DNA of 64,000 bases, taken from contig JAJRQO010000030.1 in the NCBI GenBank assembly GCA_024280215.1, forward strand, positions 1 to 64,000. Direction: 5' to 3'. Positions within the stretch are counted from its first letter, which is position 1. Each line of letters starts with the position of its first letter. The position numbers were made by a program, and so were the translations under genes. Positions 38,698-48,061 of the stretch are shown here, piece by piece. A model generated the notes under the pieces. The model was not told the origin of the DNA and did no database searches. It saw only the letters and a list, made by a program, of their open reading frames with translations. Source of the stretch: Candidatus Zixiibacteriota bacterium. GTDB lineage: Bacteria; Zixibacteria; MSB-5A5; GN15; FEB-12.

Positions 38698-40043
38698 AAA
38701 AAGATCTGAGACCTTCAAAGCATTATGGTGGCTCGATAGAAGTTCCTGGAGATAAATCGATCGCTCATCGTGCGGCATTGCTCTCGTTGCTTGCCAAAGA
38801 AAATATAGAAATTATAAACTTTCCTGATAATCAGGATTGCAATTCTTCACTCAAGGCAGTTGAAGCATTGGGAGTGCAAGTTGAACGGAATGAAAATCAA
38901 ATCTCGCTGACTCCTCCTGAAACATTGGCAACGAATGATGCGACAATTATTGATTGTGGGAACTCAGGTACTACAGCACGTTTGCTTGCTGGCATTATCG
39001 CAGGTTCTGAAATGTCATGTACACTCTCTGGTGATGAGTCGCTTTCTGAACGTCCGATGAAACGAATCATTGTACCACTCACTGAAATGGGTGCTGAACT
39101 ATTTGCCGATGATAATGATACTCTTCCAATGAAGATTAACGGGAAGAAATTACTGCCATTTGAATACCGTCTTCCGGTTGCATCTGCTCAGGTGAAATCA
39201 TCAGTCTTGTTGGCAGGATTAGCTTCGTCATGTTCGGTGCGAGTAATTGAAGAAGTTATCACGCGTGACCATACAGAGCTGATGGTGCAACATCTTGGAG
39301 AAGGGCTTGAAACTCGGATTATTAAAAAAGAATTAGTTATTGATGCGGATGATCCACGTAAGAAAAAAATGGTTATGCCTGAAGATTTCAAAAAAGATGT
39401 AAAGACTTCTTCACAAACAAAAATTATCGGTGGCAAAATTGATATACCTGGTGACATCTCAACGGCAGCATTCTTTTTAGCGGGAGCTGCGATTTCCAAA
39501 CAGACTGTCACGGTTGCTCATCTTGGTTTAAATCCAACACGAACTGCTTTCTTGAGCTACTTAAAAAATATTGGTTGCAAAGTTGAGATAAAAGATAAAG
39601 AAACAATCTCAGGTGAACTTCGTGGTACTGTTACCGTCACAGGTGCAGATTTGAAAATCAAAAAAATATCAGGTGAAACAACTGTCGGATTGATTGATGA
39701 GATTCCTATAGTTGCGGTTATCGCAGCATTTAGTAAAGGTACAACTGTTATTCGTGATGCAGGTGAATTAAAAGTCAAAGAGTCAGACAGGCTTCAAGCT
39801 GTAGCTGATAATCTTCGTCTTGCGGGAATAAAGTGCGGACTTTTAGAAGATGGTCTCGCTATTGAAGGCGGAACTGAGTTTTCAGGTGCTGATTTTGAAT
39901 CGTATGGTGACCATCGAATAGCAATGGCATTTTCTATTGCGGCTTTATTTGCTGTTGGTCCGTCTACTATTGATGACGCATCGGTAGTTGATATCTCATG
40001 TCCAAATTTTTATGAACTGTTGAGTGAAGTTACACAAAAATGA
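38688..40043 (+). CDS. aroA: EPSP synthase (3-phosphoshikimate 1-carboxyvinyltransferase)
   Basis: This 451-residue enzyme adds enolpyruvate to shikimate-3-phosphate. [20 protein letters not shown] near the N-terminus and [13 protein letters not shown] (about 85-97) carry PEP and glyphosate-site residues; [14 protein letters not shown] and DHRIAMAF lie near the C-terminus. The second ATG (38694) is an equally good start. It overlaps the preceding gene by 10 bp and aroE by 4 bp. Confidence 0.95.
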   Translation: MWMKKDLRPSKHYGGSIEVPGDKSIAHRAALLSLLAKENIEIINFPDNQDCNSSLKAVEALGVQVERNENQISLTPPETLATNDATIIDCGNSGTTARLLAGIIAGSEMSCTLSGDESLSERPMKRIIVPLTEMGAELFADDNDTLPMKINGKKLLPFEYRLPVASAQVKSSVLLAGLASSCSVRVIEEVITRDHTELMVQHLGEGLETRIIKKELVIDADDPRKKKMVMPEDFKKDVKTSSQTKIIGGKIDIPGDISTAAFFLAGAAISKQTVTVAHLGLNPTRTAFLSYLKNIGCKVEIKDKETISGELRGTVTVTGADLKIKKISGETTVGLIDEIPIVAVIAAFSKGTTVIRDAGELKVKESDRLQAVADNLRLAGIKCGLLEDGLAIEGGTEFSGADFESYGDHRIAMAFSIAALFAVGPSTIDDASVVDISCPNFYELLSEVTQK

Positions 40044-40876
40044 AAACATTCCGATTCGGACTCATTGGTAATAATGTAACCTATTCGAAGTCTGCTGATA
40101 TTTTTCAAGCAGTTTTTCAGAAACATGCTATAGATGGGCATTGTGAAGTTTTTAATATGACACCAGAAGAGTTTGATGAAAAATTTCAAGCGATAGGCTC
40201 ATCGTCTGTAGATGGACTGTCGGTTACGATTCCATACAAGAAAAGAGTCATCCCTTTTTTGGATGACGTAGCTCCGATAGCGAGGGCTATTGAAGCGGTG
40301 AACTCTATACGACTTCATAATGGAAAACGGATTGGTTACAACACTGATTGTTATGGCTTTTCATTTCCATTGAGAAAATATGCTGAAAAACTGAAGCATG
40401 GCAACGCCCTGATATTTGGTGCTGGTGGGGCTGCTAAGGCGACAATTTATTCGTTATATACCGATTACGAAATAAAAGATTTTAGAGTCGTCGCACGAGA
40501 CCAAGAGAAACTCACTCAGTTTGAAAAGTCACTCACAAAAGATATTTCTGGGTTACATATTGAGACAAGCTTGATTGATGATTTCAAGCTTAACGATAGA
40601 TATAAAATTTGCGTCAATTGTACACCGCTTGGTGGATGGAATCACCCCAATGTGATGCCATTTCCTCAAAATAGCGATCTTTCATTGGTTAAAATCTATT
40701 ATGACTTGAACTATAATGCCGATAATATTTGTATGCGATACACTAAATCAAAGTCACATCATACTATAGATGGTTCTGCTATGCTTGTTGCTCAAGCACT
40801 CAGGTCTTTTTATTTGTGGACTGGCATAAAGACAGAGTTTGTACCAATCTATGAAAGAGTTTTTGGAGCCAAATAA
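40040..40876 (+). CDS. aroE: Shikimate dehydrogenase
   Basis: This 278-residue NADP-dependent enzyme reduces 3-dehydroshikimate. Substrate-site motifs are GNNVTYSKSADIF, VTIPYKKRV with the catalytic Lys, and NTDCYGF; the Rossmann loop is FGAGGAAKA (about 129-137). The family usually reads YSxSP or HSxSP; here it is YSKSA, a small variation. It overlaps aroK by 1 bp. Confidence 0.93.
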   Translation: MKTFRFGLIGNNVTYSKSADIFQAVFQKHAIDGHCEVFNMTPEEFDEKFQAIGSSSVDGLSVTIPYKKRVIPFLDDVAPIARAIEAVNSIRLHNGKRIGYNTDCYGFSFPLRKYAEKLKHGNALIFGAGGAAKATIYSLYTDYEIKDFRVVARDQEKLTQFEKSLTKDISGLHIETSLIDDFKLNDRYKICVNCTPLGGWNHPNVMPFPQNSDLSLVKIYYDLNYNADNICMRYTKSKSHHTIDGSAMLVAQALRSFYLWTGIKTEFVPIYERVFGAK

Positions 40877-41421
40877 TGTTACCCGAATATTTCACAATCT
40901 ACCTCGTCGGTTTTTCTGGTGTAGGTAAAACAACTGTTGGTGCAAAATTAGCAAAAAAACTTGAGGCATCATTTTTTGATATTGATGCGGAGATTGTTAA
41001 AAAAGAAAACAAAGAAATTGTCGATATTTTCAGAATCAAAGGTGAACAATTTTTTCGGTTTTTAGAAGTTGAGATGACGCAAAAAATATCAAATAAAAGA
41101 AATAAGAAAAAAGTTATCTCCTTAGGCGGGGGAGCTTTTGAAAATATAGAGATTCGTCATTGTGTCAAAGAACATGGCGTTGCGATATATCTTTCGGCTT
41201 GTCAGCAAAAAATTTATAAACGGATTAAGAATAAAACAAATCGACCGCTAATGAAAAATAATGAAACTCAGGGAAAGATGTCTGCCGCTGATTTGAAAAA
41301 ACAAATTCAAGCCCTTATGAACGTCCGTCTTGAAAATTATAAAAAAGCTGATATCACAATCGCTATACAATCAAAAACAGTCTCACAACTTGTAAACGAA
41401 ATTTATGGGAAACTTGTCTGA
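40876..41421 (+). CDS. aroK: Shikimate kinase
   Basis: This 181-residue P-loop kinase has Walker A GFSGVGKTT (about 12-20), a shikimate-binding Asp in SFFDIDAEI, FFRFLE with the substrate Arg, and the GGGAF loop. The LID region NRPLM is present. It phosphorylates shikimate for AroA. The start overlaps the aroE stop and the end overlaps aroB by 1 bp. Confidence 0.93.
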   Translation: MLPEYFTIYLVGFSGVGKTTVGAKLAKKLEASFFDIDAEIVKKENKEIVDIFRIKGEQFFRFLEVEMTQKISNKRNKKKVISLGGGAFENIEIRHCVKEHGVAIYLSACQQKIYKRIKNKTNRPLMKNNETQGKMSAADLKKQIQALMNVRLENYKKADITIAIQSKTVSQLVNEIYGKLV

Positions 41422-42536
41422 TGGCACAAATTGATTTACATCTCAAAGAGAGAAGCTATCCTATTGTTGTAAGCAAAAAATCTACTACTTCTCTTCTGAG
41501 ATTGCTTAAAACAAATGTGAATAAAAACAGATTGTTTGTTTTTTATGATGCTAATTTTTATGCTTTACATGGAAAGAAGTTGGCGAAAGAGTTACGAACT
41601 CAATTTGACTACTACGAAATTATTCTTCCATCGGGTGAAAAAACAAAATCTGAAAAAGAGCTTTCCAAAATCTATGCTTATCTCTTGTCTGAAAATATCG
41701 CCCGTACAGATTTTATCTTAGCTGTTGGTGGAGGAGTGACTACTGACATTGTCGGTTACGCTGCCGCTACGACTCTTCGAGGAATCAAATGGGGAGCGGT
41801 TCCGACTACGCTCTTAGGCATGGTCGATGCATCAATTGGTGGCAAAACAGGAATAAATCATAAAGAGGGGAAAAACCTCGTCGGTGCTTTTTGGCAACCT
41901 TCTTTTGTGTTTGCCAATATCCTCTACCTGCAAACGCTTCAGTATCGTGAAATGATTGCTGGTTTTGGTGAGATTCTTAAATATGCTGGGTTGCTTGGGA
42001 AAGAGATGCTGAGTTTAGCTAAAAAGTATATTCAAAATGATAATTTTTATGACACATCATTGCTTTACAAGTTAGTTGTCTTGTCTGCTACCTATAAAGC
42101 TAAAATTGTCAAAGCGGATGAGCGTGAAGGTGGAAAGCGGATGCTTCTCAATTTTGGACATACCGTTGGACACGCAATAGAAAAATCATTAGGATATGGA
42201 AAATTACTTCATGGAGAAGCTGTTTTGTTAGGTTTGTTGGCAGCGATAAAACTGTCAGTTTTGACGGGTAATGCTTCAAGTGATACTTTAAGTACGTACG
42301 TAGAACTTATTGATATGACTGTTAGTAAAGTACCTTTTAAAAAGCTTGATGTACAAGTAATTCAAGAAGCACTAAGAAGTGATAAAAAACGGATTGACTC
42401 GAAACAGAAATTCATCTTACTTAAGAGAATCGGTCAACCGATAATAACAGATAAAGTATCACAAAAGGAAATTGTGGAATCAATTGACTATATGCTTGAT
42501 ATCTACAAATATGGAGTAAACGATAGTAATGCCTAA
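41421..42536 (+). CDS. aroB: 3-Dehydroquinate synthase
   Basis: This 371-residue NAD- and metal-dependent enzyme cyclises DAHP to dehydroquinate. Motifs are LPSGEKTKSEKE, the NAD loop GGGVTTDIVGYAAAT (about 103-117), KTGINHKEGKNLVGAF and the metal-binding His of NFGHTVGHAIE and LLHGEAV. It is complete, and overlaps aroQ by 8 bp. Confidence 0.95.
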   Translation: MAQIDLHLKERSYPIVVSKKSTTSLLRLLKTNVNKNRLFVFYDANFYALHGKKLAKELRTQFDYYEIILPSGEKTKSEKELSKIYAYLLSENIARTDFILAVGGGVTTDIVGYAAATTLRGIKWGAVPTTLLGMVDASIGGKTGINHKEGKNLVGAFWQPSFVFANILYLQTLQYREMIAGFGEILKYAGLLGKEMLSLAKKYIQNDNFYDTSLLYKLVVLSATYKAKIVKADEREGGKRMLLNFGHTVGHAIEKSLGYGKLLHGEAVLLGLLAAIKLSVLTGNASSDTLSTYVELIDMTVSKVPFKKLDVQVIQEALRSDKKRIDSKQKFILLKRIGQPIITDKVSQKEIVESIDYMLDIYKYGVNDSNA

Positions 42537-42969
42537 AATATTGGTTGTAAATGGTCCCAACCTGAATCTTTTAGGTAAACGTGAACCAGATATTTATGGA
42601 ACATTAACTTTAGATGAGTTGAATGAAAATCTCAATAAGGTAGCCTCTGAGTTACACTTTGATTTACAGTTCTTTCAATCAAATTCTGAGGGTAGCATTA
42701 TTGATTTTATACACGGATATGGATTTGAAGCAGATGGTATGATTATTAATCCTGGGGCATATACTCATTATAGTTACGCCATTCGTGATGCAATTGCAGG
42801 AGTGGGTATTAAAACAGTTGAGGTTCATTTATCAAATATACAAGAACGAGAAGAATTTAGAAAAATTTCGGTTATAGCTCCAGTTTGTATCAATTCAGTG
42901 ATTGGTTATGGAGCCAGAAGCTATGAGATGGCACTTGCCTATTTTTCAGATAACAGACAAAAGGATTAA
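42529..42969 (+). CDS. aroQ: 3-Dehydroquinate dehydratase, type II
   Basis: This 146-residue enzyme converts dehydroquinate to dehydroshikimate. NGPNLNLLGKREPDIYG at the N-terminus carries the catalytic Tyr and Arg; QSNSEGSIIDFIH and NPGAYTHYSYAIRDAI follow, then EVHLSNIQEREEFRK. It belongs to the dodecameric type II class, unrelated to AroD. It is the last shikimate enzyme in the cluster. Confidence 0.95.
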   Translation: MPKILVVNGPNLNLLGKREPDIYGTLTLDELNENLNKVASELHFDLQFFQSNSEGSIIDFIHGYGFEADGMIINPGAYTHYSYAIRDAIAGVGIKTVEVHLSNIQEREEFRKISVIAPVCINSVIGYGARSYEMALAYFSDNRQKD

Positions 42970-42970
42970 C

Positions 42971-44566
42971 ATGCTTAGATATTTACAAATTGTTTCAATA
43001 CTATTGATTTCATCTATTTTATTTTCATGTTCTGATAAAAAAGAGGAAGTCACTACATCAATTGATGTCATGCCTCATGTTGATGAATTTGAGAATAAGA
43101 CAGAATGGCTCAACTACCGTATTGCTCTGGAATCGTGGGAATTGTATACGACAGGTCAAGCGGATTCTTTGGATTTCTATAATGGTCTTTATCGTAAGTT
43201 ACTTGAAGAGCCTGAACTGATTGCTGCTATGAATGAAAAAAATCCACAGATTGAAGATGAGGATGATTTACGTCGCTTTCATTTGGTGCAAAAAGCAGTC
43301 CTTAGTGGACAGGTTGAAGAGCAACAGGGAATTGTCTCAATTCGGGATTCTCTTTCAAAAATCAATATCAATTATAGAGCTCAGTTTGAAGGCAATAGTA
43401 TAACCTCAAATAAACTCTACAAGATTTTTCGCAGTGACAATAGTCGTACTCGTCGTGAATCAGCATACCGAGCTTGGGTTTCTGTGGGGACTGAAATGCA
43501 AGAAGGTATTCAAGCGTTGTTTGTACTTCGTAATCAGCAGGCAAAGAAATTAGGTTTTAAAAATTATTTTGAGTTATCTTTGAATTATCAAGGGATTGAT
43601 CTTGATGAATATAAAACATTATTAGATGAGTTAGAATCATTGACAGAAAAGCCATATGCCGAAATTTTGCAAAAGATAAAAGGGAAGCTTCGTGTCTCTG
43701 ATCCCGAGATTTGGGATATATCGTATGCTTATAAAAATATAAATTCCAAAATAGATGATTATCTTCCAGTTGATTCGCAGATGAGATTTATAAAACGGTC
43801 ATTGAAAAATATTGGATTCGATATCAATAAACTTCCTATCTTTTTTGATTTGGAATCTCGCCCAGGAAAATCACAATTTGCGTATGCCTTTACTATTAAA
43901 GCTCCAGATGATATGCGTGTCTTGGCAAATTTGACAGATGGCATCTTATCGACAAAAACACTCATGCACGAGATCGGTCATGCTCTCCATTCTGGCTTTA
44001 TCAAGCAGGATAAGTCACTTTTTTCAAATATAATGATCGATGGTATCTGGGCGGAAGCGATGGGTCAGACCTTAGCATCACTCATCAATAATCGTGATTG
44101 GTTGACAAATTATGCTCGCATTCCAAAATCAGTTGCTGATGCATATTTAGATTCGAAAAAAGAAACCGATATTATCTATTTGAGAACAACTCTGATGCGT
44201 CTTAACTTTGAACTTGAAGCGTATCAAAATCCTCAAAAAGGGCTTAATGTGATTTATTGGGATTTGTTTGAGAAATTTATGATGCTTCCTCGTCATGACG
44301 ATATCTATCCGTGGGCGTCGATTATTCATTATACGACCCATCCTGTCTATCTACAAAATTATCTCTATGCCGATATGATTGCCGCTCAGAATATTGCTTT
44401 TCTTAATGAGAGTTATGGGTCAATTGTTGCCAACAATAATACCAAATCTTTTTTAGTCCAAAACTATTTTCGATTTGGAGCTAAATATGATTGGCGAGAA
44501 CTTCTCAAACGTGGAACTGATAGCAAGCTCAAGCCTGAGCATTTTATTACATCGCTTGGCTTGTAA
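42971..44566 (+). CDS. Zinc metallopeptidase lipoprotein (M2/M3-like gluzincin)
   Basis: This is a 531-residue protein from the ATG at 42971, chosen because it follows AAAGGA and begins a lipoprotein signal (ISSILFSC); the upstream in-frame ATG at 42902 lies in aroQ. The zinc motif is MHEIGHALHSGF (about 337-348), with the downstream Glu in GIWAEAMGQ. The helical body with RAWVSVGTEMQEG and LRNQQAKKLGFKNYFEL is typical of M2 (ACE-like) and M3 dipeptidyl or oligopeptidases. It should trim peptides in the periplasm. It is 1 bp after aroQ and ends the operon at the terminator at 44590-44620; any connection with aromatic synthesis is unclear. Confidence 0.85.
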   Translation: MLRYLQIVSILLISSILFSCSDKKEEVTTSIDVMPHVDEFENKTEWLNYRIALESWELYTTGQADSLDFYNGLYRKLLEEPELIAAMNEKNPQIEDEDDLRRFHLVQKAVLSGQVEEQQGIVSIRDSLSKININYRAQFEGNSITSNKLYKIFRSDNSRTRRESAYRAWVSVGTEMQEGIQALFVLRNQQAKKLGFKNYFELSLNYQGIDLDEYKTLLDELESLTEKPYAEILQKIKGKLRVSDPEIWDISYAYKNINSKIDDYLPVDSQMRFIKRSLKNIGFDINKLPIFFDLESRPGKSQFAYAFTIKAPDDMRVLANLTDGILSTKTLMHEIGHALHSGFIKQDKSLFSNIMIDGIWAEAMGQTLASLINNRDWLTNYARIPKSVADAYLDSKKETDIIYLRTTLMRLNFELEAYQNPQKGLNVIYWDLFEKFMMLPRHDDIYPWASIIHYTTHPVYLQNYLYADMIAAQNIAFLNESYGSIVANNNTKSFLVQNYFRFGAKYDWRELLKRGTDSKLKPEHFITSLGL

Positions 44567-44589
44567 AAACTAAATAGATATAACTTTTG

Positions 44590-44620
44590 AGCTGTTGTTT
44601 GAAAAAACAATGGCTTTTTT
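44590..44620 (+). terminator. Intrinsic terminator of the aro operon
   Basis: An 11-bp stem (44590-44600 with 44605-44615, two G-U pairs, loop GAAA) is followed by five T. It is the first terminator seen on the plus strand after the one at 24993. Confidence 0.75.
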
Positions 44621-44666
44621 CATATCTTTACTTGAATCCTCAGCATGAATTTCAGATATTTGCCAA

Positions 44667-46031
44667 ATGAATGTGGATAAGAAAGTTTTAGATAATAGCA
44701 TCACCGAAGGTCCGATTCTAAAGGCGATATTCAAGCTTGCAATTCCTGTCGTTTTGGGAATGCTTCTTGAGTTTGCTCTCTCAACGACTGATTATTTTTG
44801 GGTCGGAAAATTAGGAGCGACTGCTCAGGATGCGGTGACATCATCTATGGTCGTTATCTGGACAATTTTTGTGTTAATCACAATTGTCTCAGTCGGTGTG
44901 ACTGCATTGGTATCTCGATTTGTTGGAGCAGACGACAAAGAGAGAGCTGCTTTTTATATTAAGCAGGGTTTGGCATTGGCTATCTTTTTGGGTGTGTTCT
45001 TCTCAGTTATTGGATATTTTATCACTCCACAACTTCTTAGTTTTATGGACACCTCGCAATATACGTTTGATTTAGCTGTTCCATATCTTCGGGTCTTTTT
45101 TATCTCGGGAGTTATTTTCTTTTGGAACGAAACAATCTTTGCATCATTTCGTGCATCAGGTGATACCAAAACTCCGACAATTGTAAGTTCCATAGCGGTA
45201 CTATTAAATATCATTTTAGACCCGTTGTTTATTTTTGGGTATGGACCATTTCCAGAACTTGGCGTAACGGGAGCATCGGTTGCGACAGCGATTTCGATTT
45301 TTGTCGGAATGATTATCATGACGACATTATTGGTGAAAGGAAAAGTTGGATATCCTGTTTCTGCAATCCTTAAAACTAAACCAAAACTCAAAGAGCTTTG
45401 GAAAATTGCCAAAATTGGCTTACCAATGTCAACCCAACAATTAGTCTTTGTCGTCGTTTATTGGTTTCTGATAAAAATTGTACATTCTTACGGAGAAGTT
45501 TCAGCGGCTGCGATGGGAATTGGAAATAGAATGGAGTCATTTTCATATCTTACCTGTTTTGGATTTTCTCTGGCTGCCTCGACCTTAGTAGGCCAGAATC
45601 TCGGTGCTGGCAAACCAGACCGAGCCGCTAAATGTGCTTATGGTTCTATCGGTTTGGCGATTTCGTTGACGTTGGTGATGACATTTTTGTTTATAGTTTT
45701 TCCTAAACAGATAGCGGGTATTTTCACCGATGACCCCGAGGTTTTGGCGATAGCAATAGACTATCTTATTATTTTAGGGATTTCACAATTTGCGATGGCA
45801 TTGGAAATTGTCTTGGAAGGTGCATTCTCTGGGGCAGGGGATACTATTCCTCCAATGATCGTCATGATACCTGGTTCGCTTGCTCGGATTCCGCTTGCAT
45901 ACTATCTTTGCTTTGAGCTAAACTGGGGAATAAATGGAGTATGGTGGACTCTAACGATTACAACTTTGGTTAAAAGTATGGTCTTAGCGTATTGGTTTAA
46001 ATTAGGGCATTGGAAATTAAAAGAAATTTGA
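44667..46031 (+). CDS. MATE-family efflux transporter
   Basis: This 454-residue membrane protein has about twelve helices in two pseudo-repeats. It shows MATE features: PVVLGMLLEFALSTTDYFWVGKLG in helix 1-2 and the second-half FGFSLAASTLVGQNLGAGKPDRA segment. It would export cationic drugs or metabolites using a sodium or proton gradient; the substrate cannot be told. It appears monocistronic between the aro terminator and the FAH gene. No Shine-Dalgarno site precedes the ATG. Confidence 0.93.
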   Translation: MNVDKKVLDNSITEGPILKAIFKLAIPVVLGMLLEFALSTTDYFWVGKLGATAQDAVTSSMVVIWTIFVLITIVSVGVTALVSRFVGADDKERAAFYIKQGLALAIFLGVFFSVIGYFITPQLLSFMDTSQYTFDLAVPYLRVFFISGVIFFWNETIFASFRASGDTKTPTIVSSIAVLLNIILDPLFIFGYGPFPELGVTGASVATAISIFVGMIIMTTLLVKGKVGYPVSAILKTKPKLKELWKIAKIGLPMSTQQLVFVVVYWFLIKIVHSYGEVSAAAMGIGNRMESFSYLTCFGFSLAASTLVGQNLGAGKPDRAAKCAYGSIGLAISLTLVMTFLFIVFPKQIAGIFTDDPEVLAIAIDYLIILGISQFAMALEIVLEGAFSGAGDTIPPMIVMIPGSLARIPLAYYLCFELNWGINGVWWTLTITTLVKSMVLAYWFKLGHWKLKEI

Positions 46032-46085
46032 TAGTTGATTATTGAGTATAAAACAAATTTATTTAGAAAAAGATAGGAAGACAAA

Positions 46086-46853
46086 ATGAAAAAATATATA
46101 CGCTTTCAAACTGATACAAATGAATCAACACAATATGGTGTTATAGATAACGATTCTATAACGGCACTGACTTCTGCACCGTGGAATGGTGGAAGTGAAA
46201 CGGAAGAAAAACATGTTGCTGACTCGGTTAAGATTCTTGCTCCTGTTGCACCATCTAAAATAATTTGTATTGGTTTAAATTACCATGCTCATGTCAAAGC
46301 ATCATACTCAGCCGATGAAGCACCAGAGAACCCACTGCTCTTTTTGAAACCATCATCATCACTTATAGGAGATGGGGACGAAATCATTCATCCGAAACAA
46401 TCCGAGCGAGTAGACTATGAAGCTGAGCTTGGTGTTGTAATAGGAAAAACTGCCAAGAATATTTCTGAAAAAGATGCCAATGATTATATCTTTGGTTTTA
46501 CTTGTGTCAATGATGTCACTGCTCGTGATTTACAAAAGAAAGATGGCCAATGGAGCCGAGCAAAAGGGTTCGATACTTTTTGTCCAACGGGACCATACAT
46601 TGTAAAAGATGTTGATTATTCCGATATCTTAATCGAAGGTATTGTTAATGGCGAAGTGATACAGTCTGGAAGCACTGCTCAGATGATTTTTAAAATTCCA
46701 TTTTTGATTGAATATATTTCATCGGTCATGACGCTATATCCAGGTGATTTGATTTCCACTGGTACACCAGCAAAAATTGCTCCTATGAAATCAGGAGATG
46801 AAATTGAAGTACGCATTCAAAATGTTGGTACATTAAAAAACAGAATGTCCTAA
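46086..46853 (+). CDS. Fumarylacetoacetate hydrolase family protein
   Basis: This is a 255-residue FAH-fold enzyme. KIICIGLNYHAHVKAS opens the catalytic domain; EAELGVVIGK provides metal-binding Glu residues, and GFTCVNDVTARDLQ and ARAKGFDTFCPTGP-like motifs follow, ending with PGDLISTGTP. The family hydrolyses or decarboxylates acylpyruvates and related dicarbonyls, so the specific substrate is not predictable. AGGAAG precedes the ATG. It lies 8 bp upstream of the AlaX gene, probably in one transcript. Confidence 0.9.
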   Translation: MKKYIRFQTDTNESTQYGVIDNDSITALTSAPWNGGSETEEKHVADSVKILAPVAPSKIICIGLNYHAHVKASYSADEAPENPLLFLKPSSSLIGDGDEIIHPKQSERVDYEAELGVVIGKTAKNISEKDANDYIFGFTCVNDVTARDLQKKDGQWSRAKGFDTFCPTGPYIVKDVDYSDILIEGIVNGEVIQSGSTAQMIFKIPFLIEYISSVMTLYPGDLISTGTPAKIAPMKSGDEIEVRIQNVGTLKNRMS

Positions 46854-46861
46854 ACTGACCA

Positions 46862-48061
46862 ATGAAAACAAAGAGACTTTATTATACTGATTCAAATCTA
46901 TTATCTTTTAAGTCACGAATTATTGAAACTCGTTTAGAAGATAATAAGCATATTACGATACTTGAAAAAACGGCTTTTTATCCAACATCTGGTGGGCAAC
47001 AACATGATATTGGGATGCTTGAAAAAGTTCCAGTCATTGATGTCATTGACGGAGAACAAATTCTACATCTTACCGAATCTGCTGTTGGTAAAGTAGGTGA
47101 AATTGTCACAGGGAATATTGATTATAAACGTCGTCATAAAAATAAACAACAACACTCAGCCCAGCATATTTTGAGTCAATCCTTTTACAGGCTTTATAAC
47201 CTGACAACGATGTCGGTTCATTTGGGTGAGAGTTATGGTAACATAGAATTTGATACAAAAGGGATTTCAATAGAACAACTTCAAAAAGCAGAACAATTAT
47301 CCAACCAAATCATCGCTGAAAACAGAACTGTTGAAGTTTTCATGGCTCATCCTGATAATCTCTCAAAATACAATCTTCGGAGACCACCTAAACGCACAGG
47401 TGAGATACGTCTTATTTCTATTGACGACTTCGAATGTACTGCTTGTGGTGGGACTCATGTAAAGGCAACGTCTGAGATTCAGTTGGTTAAAATTATTTCT
47501 ACAGAGAAGATACGGGGAAGAGTCGCAGTTAATTTTTTATCAGGTCAACAAGCAATTGATGACTATGTCATTCGTTTTGGAGTTACCGATTCATTAACTA
47601 AAAAACTGACCTGCTCTGTTTCTGATGTTGAGTCTCATTTTGATAAATTAGTTGAACACAACAAACGTTACAAACGTGAATTGACATTGATGCAAAAAGA
47701 ACTGATTCCTCTTAGAATCGACGAATCAATTGCAAATGTAGAGTTTATAGATAATACCCCTGTTGTTTTTGCGATTGAAACTCGATTTGATAAAAACACG
47801 ATAAATCATTTTGCAACACAGCTGGCAATTAAATGTAACGGAATTGCTGTTCTATTGTATAATGATAAAATCATTCTCAGCTGTGCTGATATAAGTAATC
47901 AGCATGCGGGGAATATCGCTAATTTTGTTTCTACCGAGACGAACTTAAGAGGTGGTGGGAGTAAAAATCTTGCTCAACTTGGCGGTGCCTTAGCTGATAA
48001 TTTTGATTTGTATAAAGAAAAAATTAGAGAATTTGTTCACTTAGGAAATAATGAAAATTAG
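46862..48061 (+). CDS. Alanyl-tRNA editing protein, long AlaX type
   Basis: This 399-residue free-standing editing enzyme deacylates mischarged Ser- or Gly-tRNA-Ala. It has a small N-terminal beta domain (1-85), then the AlaRS-like second domain with zinc ligands in HSAQHIL (about 99-103) and CTACGGTH (about 193-200). A C-terminal DHHA1-like domain ends LRGGGSKNLAQLGGAL. This corresponds to the long AlaX class. Its last 11 bp overlap the lptD start. Confidence 0.87.
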   Translation: MKTKRLYYTDSNLLSFKSRIIETRLEDNKHITILEKTAFYPTSGGQQHDIGMLEKVPVIDVIDGEQILHLTESAVGKVGEIVTGNIDYKRRHKNKQQHSAQHILSQSFYRLYNLTTMSVHLGESYGNIEFDTKGISIEQLQKAEQLSNQIIAENRTVEVFMAHPDNLSKYNLRRPPKRTGEIRLISIDDFECTACGGTHVKATSEIQLVKIISTEKIRGRVAVNFLSGQQAIDDYVIRFGVTDSLTKKLTCSVSDVESHFDKLVEHNKRYKRELTLMQKELIPLRIDESIANVEFIDNTPVVFAIETRFDKNTINHFATQLAIKCNGIAVLLYNDKIILSCADISNQHAGNIANFVSTETNLRGGGSKNLAQLGGALADNFDLYKEKIREFVHLGNNEN

